From Strobilurus pachycystidiatus (lineage: Eukaryota > Basidiomycota > Agaricomycetes > Agaricales > Physalacriaceae), in contig JAHLMK010000023.1 of the NCBI GenBank assembly GCA_019915135.1, positions 496,001-560,000 of the forward strand: a stretch of DNA of 64,000 nucleotides, read 5' to 3'. The position numbers and the translations under genes are program-made. The notes beneath the pieces are model-generated. The model was not told where the DNA came from and made no database searches. It saw only the letters and a program-made list of their open reading frames with translations. Below are positions 1 to 11,881 of this stretch, one piece after another; position 1 is the stretch's first letter, and each line of letters opens with the position of its first letter.

Positions 1-108
1 CGAACACTGGGATTATAGGTATGGATCACTCTACTTCGCTAATATTACGCGTGCTCATCCACTTCTTATAGGTTCACGTTTGATGGGAAGAAGTACGAGA
101 AGAAGTAG
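1..108 (+). CDS. 3' end of a short-chain dehydrogenase-like gene (partial, cut by window edge)
   Basis: Two exons are visible (1-18 and 72-108) around a 53-nt GT-AG intron. The spliced reading ends EHWDYRFTFDGKKYEKK followed by TAG. It is recognised only because the complete gene at 20446-21320 ends in the same way (ETWDYWFTSDGKRYERR) with an intron at the same place and phase. The two genes are therefore diverged paralogues about 20 kb apart. The catalytic part lies outside the window, so function is inferred from the paralogue, which has an SDR-type Rossmann start. Confidence 0.7.
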
Positions 109-939
109 CAGTGAACGAAGAAATGCCAGACGTGTACAAGTGGAGGAATGTCAATTAAGATAGCTGTGGTCCCAGGCCACAGTATGTATCTGATCTCAAG
201 CCACGTCGACTTAATCTGCGAGATAAGTTAACAAGGAGATGTTCCGCACATTGAGACGCGTGCACTGAAAGGATTCGTAACACGCGCTCCATATTGATTT
301 ATCGGTTCCAGGAAGCTTCAGAGTTCCGATGGCTGTTTAGTGGTCACATATAGCAATGGTGCCAAGCAGAATCACCTGGTACCAGATATTCTCTGGTGAT
401 TCGACACACGAGTCTGTTTCTGTCGTCCCGGCGCTGGAAGTAATCGCATATCCAAGGCGCCTCAATGACCCCGAGGACAGATAGAGTCAGACACGCCAGG
501 ATAGCGAGAACTGCAGCGACGATCCTACGCAAAGATGTCGCTGCAGGGCTCTGGGAGCGTTGCTGCTGAACTAACATGATCAACTATCTAACGAAGGATT
601 GCCCGAACTGAAGATTAGCATGGCGGTTTCGAATTGAAGTCGACAACTTGAGAGATCGATCAGTCGTTGATGGGCGGTAGAGGCGGTTAAATGAGCACAA
701 CAGACAAACACAACCTTGACAGCTATGCCAGGATAAAGCAGGAGAATGCCCTGCGAATATCGGGCACTGTACAAGCCGCAACAGAGCCAAGAATACATGC
801 TGCGCGTCGACCACCGCGATCAAACCGGGACAGCCACAAGGCACAACACCGCGTCATCGTGACGTCACACATGGCGCACGAATGCTTTATAGGCGCGAAG
901 AAAACGTTCCCTTCATCTCCACACAGCCTCACCTTCAAC
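109..939. other. Intergenic stretch, no supported gene
   Basis: Several short frames exist on both strands, but none shows a recognisable domain or splices into a longer product. A hydrophobic stretch on the minus strand (about 480-560) could be a chance open frame. The last 150 bases before 940 form the likely promoter of the PMP3-type gene. Confidence 0.5.
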
Positions 940-1336
940 ATGGCCAAGACTTCCTCCAACTCCAATGTCTTCCTATATCTCTTAGCAATGTACGTCTATT
1001 CGAGCTCCTAGATTGAACGATCTAATCCGCGCCACAATAGCGTATTGCCTCCAGTTTCCGTCTTCTTCAGTGCGTATAAGCTGTGTGCTCTAAAAAAATT
1101 CTGACGAGAACACCTTCCAGAACGAGGACTTGCTGCAGGTCGCTGCCTTTGTTTGTTTACGTCTGAATGACATTAACGATCAATGTAGACTTCTGGATCA
1201 ACATCCTTCTGTGTATTTTGGGATGGATTCCTGGTATCATCCATGCATGGCGAGTAATCTTCTTACCATTCAGCTCGAATCCGGTTTGACTGTGCATGAC
1301 AGGTACATCATCTCAAGGAGCGAGGGCTATATGTGA
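940..1336 (+). CDS. PMP3: PMP3/UPF0057 family plasma-membrane proteolipid
   Basis: Small hydrophobic protein of the PMP3 (stress-induced hydrophobic peptide) family, which in yeast affects plasma-membrane potential and cation tolerance. Exons are 940-989, 1041-1069, 1121-1138, 1189-1249 and 1303-1336, giving about 63 residues. Helix 1 contains the family motif LPPVSVFFKRG. Helix 2 reads DFWINILLCILGWIPGIIHAW, the diagnostic block. Length and two-helix layout match the family. The last intron (1250-1302) must start with GC, not GT: only this join gives the conserved HAWYII run after helix 2. A GT donor three bases downstream would replace the end with an unrelated tail. The gene is unusually fragmented, with four introns in 192 coding bases. 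Confidence 0.88.
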
Positions 1337-1496
1337 GATGTACGAACCTCACGAGCAAGCACCATGACCACGTATACGGACAACTATTATGCACCACATA
1401 CCCTTTACCTTTATCTGTTGTATTCCTATCACCACTCGCTCTCGTCAATTCGGCTGCGTTCATAATGTCACTAATGTTACAATGCATATTCTAAGG

Positions 1497-3060
1497 TCAT
1501 TTGTACAATCGTGGGTCAGAAGATGAGAATTTCAAGCTCTGCTCTGGCAGTTCGAAGGTGAAATCCTGCTGCTCAAACTCTGCGTAATACTCGTCCCTTG
1601 CGTCGAGCTTGTACGGATGAGGTGCTGATAGTTCATGTCCGGCATCCTGCGGGCCACTATCTGTGCAATACAGATCCCTCCGGGAAAAGGTGTAGTCGCT
1701 AGGTATCCCTGCATCCCACGTTATTCGACTCGGGAGATCCGTGCTAGTTTGACTCATAGATGACTGCCTGGGCGGCGGTCTACGGCAACGCATAACGGAC
1801 CACCACACAGTCAGGATATCCTGCGGTGTCCCTTATTAGTGGTCGACGGAGAAGTACAAAACAAGACGACTTGCCTGCTGAGTTCCAAAAATTAGCGCCG
1901 ATATGAGTGGTACTGACACATGATAGAGTCAACAGAAGTGCGAGTTCAATGAATTAGACAACTCACATGTTGCCAGAATGATATTCGGAATAGCGCCACG
2001 AGCCGGCGTCGATACAAACACCAAAGCAAGACTAGCACCATGTCTGTTAGCAGGACAAGTATGTCGTTGTTCAAGACCTACCCTATTCCCAAGCACCCAA
2101 ACACGCTGAAGGACAATACCCTCAGCGACAACGACAGCATCGGATGATTCCTGCGTCTCTTCCTCAAGTCGGACCAGTTCTTCCATAGTCTGTATATGAC
2201 GTTGATCTCGAGAATCAAGCAGCACAGCATGATTGATGCCACGACGATGGACGAGACTCGACCGCTGGAAATTTCGAAGAAAGTTTGGTGAGAGAGCATC
2301 AGATTGGCCTAGACGTGATAACGTACGGGATACCGTTCGAGATTCCGCAATATAGGGATCCATCGTTTAGACGTCGCTCAACGAGATTGGGATTGGTGAG
2401 ACCGAAAGTGAGGGGCATGGCAGCCATGGCGAGAGCTGCAACGTATGGCACAACGCCAAGCTACAGAAATTCTGATTGAGCCTGTTTTCTTGGGCATGCG
2501 CAGCATTGTTGAACGCACGACGATGTTTACTGTCTGTGATTTCGGGCCTCTGGGTGCTGACAGGACGGAGCGTATGGTCGTGAACACCTTCACATGAGGT
2601 CAATAGGAAACCTAGCGACGAACGGAGGAAGTACATGTATCATCAAGGCGAATGTGGTGGATGCTGATCTATCGAATATTGAGTTTGATAGCGTCCTGGA
2701 GCGTGATGAAAGGTAACCGACAATGTGGGGACGGAATAAACGAGTACAGCCTGTGTGAGGCAGAGTGCATGAGGCGGTGTCCAGTCAATCGGTCTTCCCA
2801 CAAGCAGACTAGAACACAAGGTAGAAGAACTTCAGTCAGTCAACGCTGAGACGCCAAGCTCAGGGGACACACCAGTATGATAGCGCAGAGATCATCCATG
2901 CCAACTGGCAGTTTATCCAACATATATGTCGCTTCGCCGTGGAACTCGCCAGGATCACAGTGAGGAGGAGTACCGCCAGAGTGGCGAGTCCTGATAATTG
3001 GAGGACGAAGAAGATGATAAGGAATTGTCTGTCCTCGTCGGTGTAGACATGCTTATCGAC
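1497..3060 (-). CDS. Seven-transmembrane protein of an agaricomycete-type family, function unknown
   Basis: Multi-exon minus-strand gene whose 3' half is well resolved. Exons: 1497-1820, 1875-1912, an exon ending at 1967, and further exons to about 3060. Hydrophobic segments in order include FLIIFFVLQLSGLATLAVLL near 2950-3010, GVVPYVAALAMAAMPLTFGL near 2430, IVVASIMLCCLILEINVIYR near 2210 and LPLISALIFGT near 1900. A soluble tail of about 100 residues, rich in Ser, Asp and Glu, follows. This layout resembles the many uncharacterised GPCR-like membrane proteins of mushrooms; no ligand or pathway can be assigned. The intron 1821-1874 has a GC donor with the textbook CAG-GCAAGT sequence. The start codon and the first two or three exons are not resolved. 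Confidence 0.65.
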
Positions 3061-4639
3061 GTCGTCTCCTGGAGCTCAATCAGATACTTAGGCTCCTATG
3101 GAGAGGGACAGAGGGAACATACGACGCGAAAAGCTGGACATTGGATCGAAAGGGTGAGGCGGGGCGGACCAACGTCGAGTGAGGGACTCGGAGCCTAAAG
3201 AATGGAGAGCCGGCGATGATGGGCACTGGCATGCGCATGTGGACAAAGTCGTGTCGAGCTCCAAGCGAATGACTTTATATCGATTGCATTGCTTTTGTCT
3301 GTCCGTTCAGGTTCGCCAAGTCTATGCTCCATGCTCCTGCAACCGGATGGTTTTGAGTTGTACTATAAGTCACGGTGCAATTGAATGTCACCCAGTAGTT
3401 GAATCTTTCCCATTTCTCGGTGATTCCGACCAGTTATTTTTGAGGTGCCACATACATTCCATAGAAACATATAACATCTACCTTTTCTGATATTTACGAG
3501 CCAATAAGAGGTATATTCATGAACGAGTGAGCAAAGCAAGTGCATGTCGGTTCCTGATGAAGCCATCCGACCCTGATTCAGATCAGCAACTTGCATCGTA
3601 TACTGTAGGCGCATTTCCATCCCGCTAGCCTTCATATTTGGTATATTGATTGAAGACATCATAAAGATAATTTAGAGAACAAGAACGAGGCAGGAGGACC
3701 AAGAGACAGACGTGCATCACCAAATGTTCAACTACTGGGTGACATTCAATTGCAAAGTGACAAATAGTACATGCAATTTCCATAGATGCAACTGTGATTG
3801 TGATTGTCCATTCCACGCTACAGGCACCGGATGATCTTTGGTTGCTGCCTCAAGCGTCGCTTCCAGTATCCCTCTGGAACGGCCTGGAAATGCTGGAGGC
3901 TTTGTCGGAAGCAGTACTTAGTTCTGGTGGCTGACAGGCTTGGACAGGTCATTACCGAAGCATGCAGTTCCGCTCCAGGTTGCCCGAAACGGAGGTCGAC
4001 ATGGGTCGCTCCGTGATAGAAGGTTCACGCGATAGGGTGCTGAAGATAAAGAGTCAAGGTGAAGAAGTGCTGAAAGTTGATGTGCAAGTACCGTCGCGAC
4101 GGGAAGTCCTGTGCTCGACGGGATATTAGGGTATCGGAGACAGACACCCCGGCAAAACATCACGGTCCCCGTCTCCCCCATCCGTCACTTAGCATTGTAG
4201 GGTCCTGGGGGAGTGCCACTTCTGCAAGGGAGCCTCGGCTGGAAGTATTCGCACAGTGTTATCGAATGGCGCAACGAAAAGGGTAAGGCCAACGACAACA
4301 GCAACTTGTGGACAGTAAACCGTCTAAACGTTTGCCAAGTACATGGGATGACGGTTGGAAGCAAGTTAAACTCCGGTGGCTGTGTAGCTCGCCACGCTAA
4401 CCCTCCCACCATAAGACTGTCGTTAAGCTCTCGAATCACGAAGGTGGTGAGATGCACCATGAGCTCCATAACTGAGTCTCTGAATATATACTGACTAATA
4501 CTCAATAACATAACGACGATAGCAAGACGCACAGCGCCATAATTACCGAGAAAGACGTGAAAATGAGATGTGTCCATGTGTGATATGATGCAGATGCTAA
4601 TGATACTTGTGGCCGTTTCGCTGTGGCCTTTTCACCCCC
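3061..4639. other. Intergenic stretch with an inverted repeat and unsupported frames
   Basis: No gene could be assembled. It contains the inverted repeat at 3360-3770 and a minus-strand frame (4185-4577, 130 residues) starting with a short hydrophobic segment. That frame has no recognisable motif and no clear splice partners. It could be a decayed membrane-protein gene or chance. Confidence 0.4.
3360..3770. repeat. Fold-back inverted repeat with 44-bp arms (MITE-like)
   Basis: The arm 3360-3403 and the reverse complement of 3727-3770 match over 44 positions with about five mismatches, sharing the core TGCAATTGAATGTCACCCAG. The arms face inward around a 323-bp spacer. No convincing target duplication was found outside the arms. 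This may be a degenerate non-autonomous DNA element or a simple fold-back. Confidence 0.55.
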
Positions 4640-6830
4640 CTAGTGTTTCTTCTCCCTCGTCAAATCATCCGTATCCCTCCAGTTCTTCACGAGCATATGT
4701 CGCAGTTTGGCCAAACCCGCCTCCTCTCCTAGACCATATTCCGTCCCTCCTTGCACCATCTCCGCTGCGGTCCGCCTATCAGCAGGTGCGAAGGGTTGAT
4801 TCCAGTGGGTGAACATCCATGTGCTGTGGTCGGGGGAGGGGTGTGCGGTGATTTCCTGCAGCTCGCGCTGGATTGCGAGGCAGAAACCGTCCAGATCCAG
4901 ATCGTTCGCGTCGTAATTGAAAGGGTTTTCACTGTGACGAGAATGCATCAGACACGCTCGCTGTAAAGTAGTTGCATGACCCACATCTCCTGTCCGATCT
5001 CCAAGAAACCGAGGAGTAAGAACGACGCGAAAGCCGTTCCGGGGATTGTCAAGTACTTGAACGACTCGAAGATTTGGAACTATTCGTCACATCCTTTGTC
5101 AGAGAAAAGAGCATTTCGAGCGCCAGTTTTACGTACCGGAAGCAAGAAGAGATAAATCCACAACGACATCCTCAGATGCGCCTGATACGCGAACGGTAGC
5201 GGCGTGTTCGCAATGCGGTCGAGGTTGTTCATTGTATCCTGCAGCGCGGCGATGTTGGTCATGAGCCCCGTTGCAATCGCAGGCTGTAAGAGTCCCATGC
5301 GCATCAAATCTAGAGCAATTGTCAGCCAATATCACCACTCAACGCAAAGAGAGAAACCTACAAGCAGTATACCCAGACAAATAGATTGTAATCTCCAGTC
5401 CCACATTACTATCCCCAATCTCTGTCGCGATCTTGTGCCCAAGCGCATTCCTCTTACTCCCCTTCAGGACACTATCCTTAGCGCCGACCAGCTTCTTCCC
5501 AAGCCATTTGAAGATCAACAGGATGGGAACATAATCGAACAGGTTCGTAGTAGGCGGGTCTCTTGCAGGCTTTAGAGGGCGATGCACGTGGACGTCCGCA
5601 AGCGCGCTTTCCGGGTCGAATGTCTTTGCCCTGGAAAGCCTCCTGGATTTTTTGGAGCCAAACCAAGAGGGTGCGGGCGAGGCGCTACCTGAAGCAACGG
5701 GGTCTTCCTCCTTTGTTGCAGGTGAAGAATGAACAGGATGCAGATTATGATCATAGGGATGAAGACCATCTTCTGACGCCTGCCACAGAGGGAGGAGATC
5801 CTTCGTCTGGCCGGCGTATCTTGGGAGGACACAGATCAGCGGGTAGAGGTCCTGATAGTAGACGCCATCTTCCCCTCGCAGGTAATGCTGAGACAAGAGT
5901 GAGCAAACTGAGCTTCGCAGCAAGAATGATGTTATTTTTCCGACGCGAATATAGAGAGAGACAATGGGACGACAGAATTGAGGACTTACCTTGACAGCAA
6001 CTGAAAACGCCTGCAATAGATTGATCATCGTCTTCTTCTCAATGACGCTCTCGAGGGTGTTCAATTTTCCCTGGCCGTCCTTCCCTGGGCGGTTGTTGGG
6101 GACATGGAGCCAGATCTACACAAAGTCGGATTAGCTACTCCGCATAAGCTCACACGACATGGTCGTAGACGCACCATCTGCGCAATATTCCTCGACGCGC
6201 TGTTAATGTTGGTCCACATCTTGCGGCCATCCTGGTACCTGCCGGAGTTCACGTGCATTAGTAAGTGTCACTAGTGGAGAGAAGACTATAAGGAGCTGGA
6301 GCTTTGCCAAGTGGCACGCGCACAGAAGATGAGAAGGCGAAGGTGGAGGATTATGTGGCGAAATGAATGAAAGGTGGGGGATCATGCGGCGAAAATGATT
6401 GACATTCTGGAGAGACGGAAGGAACAGTCATGCGGAACGAGAACTCACCTCTCATAAGCGGTCGACGTCCTGAATGAGATGACCAAACCGAGCACCGTAC
6501 CCAGCACGGTGAGCAGTTGCGGGGAGACAGCGAGCGAGTGTGAAGTCTTGATTGACACGAAGGTCACCACTAGGAGCGTCCAAGGCAAAAGTCATCAAAA
6601 TTCCAAAGGCGAGGCAATCGAGAGCGAATGGAGGGCAGGGACGAACATAGAGAGAAAACGAGCAGGAGAGTAAATATGATCAGTGTCGGAGGTTAGATGG
6701 ATATAAAAGAGCACGCACTCATAGCTATAGACGTGAAGAACAACACCTCTGGCCAGATGTCGTTGATGACCGTCGCATTGAACTTCTTGAGCGTCCATGC
6801 CCCCCGGAATACGGGATTGTAGGCGACCAT
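4640..6830 (-). CDS. Bestrophin-like (UPF0187/RFP-TM) anion channel
   Basis: Eight exons (6719-6830, 6449-6569, 6175-6238, 5990-6115, 5362-5887, 5137-5309, 4985-5079, 4640-4931) join in phase to 502 residues. Start: ATG at 6830, giving MVAYNPVFRGAWTLKKFNATV. Family landmarks are VLGLVISFRTSTAYER after the first helices, LYPLICVLPRYA in the middle, LLQPAIATGLMTNIAALQD and the post-membrane block GQEIENPFNYDANDLDLDGF, typical of fungal and plant bestrophin homologues. These proteins form pentameric chloride or other anion channels in membranes. An insert of about 90 polar residues between LPLWQAS and NLFDYVPILLIFKWLG is typical of fungal members. Internal phases all agree, so the model is firm; the transported ion is unknown. 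Confidence 0.88.
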
Positions 6831-8347
6831 TGCGTCTCGTCAAGGAGTTGCAGGGTGTCGAATAGTTTTGTGAGTGGAGATGAGGCGGAACGGAAGTGGA
6901 GGCAAATAGACGGAAAGAACGACCGTGGCGGTGGGAACGACCAGAGATCCCGGTTTTAAGGAAACACAAGACAAGACTTGAAACGGAAGGAGAAAAGACG
7001 AATCAAAAGGGTACGTGACACCGCCGGGCGTTCAGTCTATTTAGAAGGGCCCTGGCGGAAGCCGTACCGTAACCGTCTCGTGTGAATGGGCGTCCAGGCG
7101 CGGGGTAGGTGCCCTTCATTGGCACCCCAAACCCGTACAGAGGGTGTACTACAAAGCGCGACAGAAAATGCCTGTCGTCTAGGTCTAGGGCTCGGACAGT
7201 GACTGAGATGAGACGTGTTCGGGCGCTGGATCATTGAATGATTATGATGATGATGATGGACGAAGGGAATGAGGCACTGGAATTTGAATTGACAATCATG
7301 ATCGTGTAGACTTGGAAGTTGGCATCCCGGCCTAACTTAGTACTTGGCAACCAGCAACGACGACCATGCATCTTGTCAATGCGAAAGTCTGATGACGGAT
7401 GGTCTTTCGACCCGGCAATTGTAACTCAAGTGGACAGAACACGTTGTGTGTACCGTGTACGGAGTCTGAGCAAGTTCGAACTCCTTGTGACTTGCAATGA
7501 CCCCAGACCCAGGAAATGGGCGTTCCTCAGGCTCGCGCTCGTACGCGACTCTTGATAAACATCACCAAGGACTTGCGAATCAAAGTTGACGCTGTGCCAA
7601 TGATATCAGCTTGGGCGCTCTGATCAGATCTAGTTCCTCGTCTCTTTCCCCACTCCTTCTCCACCTGTATCCGTGACACGAGCTGAGCGGTTTCCGTCAG
7701 TCAAGTCACCAGCCTGATAACTCTTTCTGACCTCCTTCCGGTAGTTTTATAGTACACTCTCCTTCACACTCCTCCTTCCACATGTATCTCGACGAAAATT
7801 CACACTTTGTGTATCTTATCGATTTATTCATCCCCTCTGTGCAGCACCTTGAACGCGTTGCTCTTATCATCTCGGAGCTCAGTCTGAGTTTAGCCTCCGT
7901 AGGGCTTATAAGACACGCCCCACGAATGAACTTTAACCTTCGATCGTGATCAGCCGCAGGAGGCGCATTCTCACCTCGTCTGTTCACAAACGCGAATGCC
8001 TCACCGCACGCAGCCACAGCCCGACGACTCTTATACGACGCACTCCACCCGTTCTCCTCACCTCTCCCTCCTTACACCCTCACCATACTCCTCACAAGCA
8101 TCAAGAAATCGTGACTATCATTAGAAAAAGACTACATAAAAAGGATGGCCCATACAACAAGTTACGTTCAACACATTACTACGTCTCTAGGCTACATGTA
8201 AGTACATAAATAATTGCAAGGTTCAAAGCGTCAACAGTCAACAAGGTCTAGCGTATAGCAAATGCGATAACGTCGTGCAGCAAGAAGAAGGAAGTGGAGG
8301 AAATAAATCAAGCAGGAATGGAATGGAATGGTAATGGTAATGGGAAA
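6831..8347. other. Intergenic stretch between a bestrophin 5' end and a coiled-coil gene 3' end
   Basis: Nothing recognisable on either strand. A short (ATG)n-like run occurs near 7240-7257. It presumably holds the bestrophin promoter and the 3' UTR of the gene ending at 8348. Confidence 0.5.
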
Positions 8348-11300
8348 TCAGAACCCTCGGCGCCCCTTCGCAGAGCTGTTCGCCCTCGGTCTAGTCGTCG
8401 TCGTCGTCGTCGTCGTGGCAGTCGTATCGGCAGGCGGCGTCCAGCGCACATGTTGCTTTTCTTTTTCTTTTTCTTTCTCCTTCTCCTTCTCCGAGACCGA
8501 CCTCTCCTTCTCCTTCAGCTCCCGGTCAACAAGCGACGGCGAGTCAGGCTCCAAGTTGCTCAGCATCAGCGCCGTCGAGTCCACGGGCAGCCCCCCACCA
8601 ACCACATCCTCAGGCTCCGGCACATCCTCCACCGTCACCGTCGGCTTCTTCTTCCCCGCCACCACCACCGCCTTCGAATCGCTCTTCCCCGCCACCGCCA
8701 CCGCTTTCGACTCGCTCTTCCCCTTCTCGTGCCCTGGACCTGGCAGCGCCTGGGCACCGCCCATCCTGGGACTGGGCGGCACAGGATCAGACAGCGTCCG
8801 CGTCCTCGTCGCGACGACCGATGCAGACTTGGACTTCTCGATACGTGTCGAGCGCGAGAGCGGCTCCGGCTTGACCTCGGGCTTTGGATGCCAGATCGTG
8901 CGGTTGTCGGGCGTCGTGGACGACGCGCTCTTGTGCACGGGCCGTGGAGCCTCGGGGCGCAGGTGGTCGAGCGTGATCTTGGACGAGGAGGCTTCCGCCT
9001 TGGGCACGACGACAAGCGACGCCTTGTTGGCATCGACAGCGCGTGTCATCTTCGGAGGGGCGGGGACGATGGCCTGCTGCTGCCAGGACGGCGCGGGAGT
9101 CCGCGCAGGCGGCGCTTCGGGGATAGGCCCAAACGTCGGGATGGCCGCACGCTTCGGGGCCACCTCAGGAGTCGCAGTGGGGAGCCACTTTTGGCGCTCG
9201 CTGGGTCGGACGGTGGCGTTGCTGTCCCGGGCGGCCTTCTTCGACTCTGCGATCTCCTGCTGGCGGCGGTGCATGAGCTCCTGGCGTTCGCGCTGCTCGA
9301 GCTGTCGCGCAATCTCTTCGTCCTTCTCGATCTGGCGGCGACGGGCTGGGTCCTGCTCTACTACACGGCGTCTCTCGTCATCTCGTCGACGCTGCTCCTG
9401 CTCGTCACGCCACCTCTGCTGCTCCTTCTCCCGCTCAAGTCGTCGCTGCTCCTGTTCCAGGGCGAGTCGTCGCTGTTCGCGCTCGCGCTCGCGCTCCTGT
9501 TCCAGGGCGAGTCGTCGCTGTTCACGCTCGCGCTCCTGTTCTAGGGCCAGTCGTCGCTGTTCACGTTCACGCTCCTGGTCCAGCCTAAACTTCTCCTCTG
9601 CGCGCTTCTTCTGTGTCTCCTCCCACCTGCGATCCTCCTCCTCCTGCTGCTGCCGCTGCCTGACCTCCTCCTCTCGGCGCCTCAGCTGCTGCTCCTGCTC
9701 CGCCAGGGCCCTCTCTTTCCTGCGCAGCTCCTCCTCCCTTGCCTTGAGCTCCGCCACCCTCGCCTCCTCCTCCATCTTCTGCTTATCCTTCTCCTTCTCC
9801 CTTGCCCTCTGCCCGCTCTCCAAATCTTTCACACGCCGCTTCCTTTCCTCATCGACCATCTTCTTCCGCTCATTCTCCTTGTCGCGCTGGAGCGCCGTCA
9901 TGCGGAACTGGTGGTCCGCAACGCGCTTCGACACGTCCGCCTTGCCGATCCGCCGGCGGTGCAGGTCCTTCACCAGCGTGATCTCGCGCTCGACCGCCTC
10001 GTCGTGGAACGCGCGGATGATCTGCACGCGCGTCGCGATCTTGAAGTCGGCGAACTCCGTCTCGAGCTTGGCGACGTCGGGCGAGTTGAGCGCGGCGGGC
10101 GTGAGGGTCAGGCCGTAGTCGGAGGGGTCGGAGAGGATGGGCCCGATGTAGTCTGAGGCGAGGGATTGCGGGATCTCGAGGTGCGAGAGGGAGTGGGCGT
10201 GGTGCACGGTCGCGCGGGGGTTGACGATGGGCGTCTGGGGCTCGTCGTTGTCCGACCAGTCGTGGTCGGTGAGACCCTCCTGCTTGAGAGTCTGCAGCGC
10301 GACGGTCCAGTCCACCTGCTCGGACGGCTGCGGGGACACGAGCTGGCGCTTGGGCGCAGGAATGGGAATGGGCGACTCTTTGGTCTTCCATCCACCACTG
10401 ATAGTGGGAGACTCCCTTGACGGCTGCCGCTCACCAAACGGCGTCGAAACAGACTGCTTGCGATCGCGAGCAGGAGCCTTCGTCGTGTCTGTCTTCTGCT
10501 TGCTGTTCCTAGAATCATCCACCTTGGGATTCTATCAGACGAGTGTTACCAGATAGCAGACAAAACAGACTCACTGGAGGTGGAGGTGGAGGAGGGACAG
10601 GAGAAGTGCGAGAGACATCCTTCTTGCCCTTGGACTTGCCCTTCTGCTTCGTCTGGATCTGGGGCTCCTCGACGGGTACTGGCTTCTCTTCCGCCTGGAC
10701 AGTCTTCCATGCCATAGACCAGTCAACCTGCTCGGGTTCCGCCACCTTCTCCTTTCCCCACGATTCATCCGGCCACTCCGGGGCCCTAATCGGCGGCTCA
10801 CAAGTTGGGTTTAGAGCGGAGAACCACTCTGTTATCTTGCCCAGGGGCGTGGAAGGCGTCTCGGCTTGCATATGGGAAGCAGAGGGCTTCCATAAGGCTG
10901 GGAACGCGCCGGGTGGTTCGTCTGGTGGGGGATTTGGGTTAGAAAGGTTTGGAGGAGAAGAGACGGGAGACGGGTGCGAACCTTCGAGCATGTGGTGTGC
11001 CCCGATGGGCAGGTCGACCATGACTGGCTTGGACGAGGGCGACGTGCTCGGGGAGGTCTGGAGGGAGTCGCTGGTCCACCAGTGCTGCGAGGAGAGCGAG
11101 GACGGCGAGATGGGCGTGGAAATGTTGCCGTCCGATACGGCCTGCGAGGTCATAGCATTAGCATTGCAATGCAAAACAACGGGAAAACAGCATGGTTTTT
11201 TTTTCTCACCTCGAAGAATGCGAATTCGCTGCTGTCTTCGGAATCCTCGACGTCGTAGCCAAAGGATGCGGGGTTGATGGTGGCGTATGCGGAGGCGGAG

Positions 11301-11881
11301 GACGAGGAGGACGAGGAGAGAGATGCGCTCATGGCGGGCGGCGGGGACACGAGGGTGCTGCTACCCTGGGGCAGAGATGGTGATGACGAGGACGACGACT
11401 GCTTCATGCTCGCTTCGATGGACGCAATGTCCTTCTCGTCGCAGGTGACGCCGAAAAAGGCCTCGTAGACGGCGACCTGCTCGGCGGGCGTGATGTCGTC
11501 CCAGTCCGACTCCTCCAGGCCCTGCTCCGCCAGCCGCCGCGCCCACTCTGCCTTGATCGAGTCGCGGAATTTTTGCTCGTCGTCGTTGTCGTCGTCGAAC
11601 ATGTTGGCGGCTGGGGTGTAGAATGTGGTGAAAAAAGTTTTCCAGATGGCGCGGACCTGCTCTGCCTTGGGCGACATTGTCGTTGGGGTGGGTTTCGTGG
11701 GCGTGGGCTTCTTGGCCGTTGTCGTCGTCGTCGTCGGCGGTGTTGGCGTTGGAGATGGTGTCACCGTCGTCGTTGGGGTGGGCGTCACCACGGGGGGCGG
11801 AGATGGCGGAACCGGGGCCTTTTTAGATGCAGATACAGCATTCTGGTTTTTAACCTTTGCTGCTTTTTTTGGCTTGGGCAT
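8348..11881 (-). CDS. Long coiled-coil protein with low-complexity N-terminus, function unknown
   Basis: Three exons (11210-11881, 10575-11141, 8348-10522) join in phase 0 to 1,137 residues. The N-terminus is a basic, Pro/Thr-rich stretch (MPKPKKAAKVKNQ...). A folded-looking segment follows, starting SPKAEQVRAIWKTFFTTFY and containing ESDWDDITPAEQVAVYEAFFG. Two repeats share a motif of the form EQVDW(S/T)(M/V)A(W/L)(K/Q)T(V/L), near 10720 and 10310. The centre (about 9300-9900) is a highly charged Arg/Glu coiled coil with tandem LEQEREREQRR repeats. The C-terminus is Ser/Lys/Glu-rich with another EKEK run. The start was chosen at 11881 because upstream codons are out of keeping with the acidic domain and the ATG precedes the basic head. 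The neighbour at 13199 is divergent and similar in design, suggesting a related pair. No function is assigned. Confidence 0.75.

Noticed and set aside
4185..4577. Minus-strand frame of 130 residues with one hydrophobic segment
   Set aside because: No family resemblance, no splice partners, no conserved neighbours; left as unsupported in the intergenic entry.
8294..10118. Long plus-strand frames of 416 and 596 residues opposite the coiled-coil gene
   Set aside because: Products are Arg/Ser/Leu repeats that mirror the Glu/Arg-rich coding strand; the minus strand has splice sites and a sensible protein.
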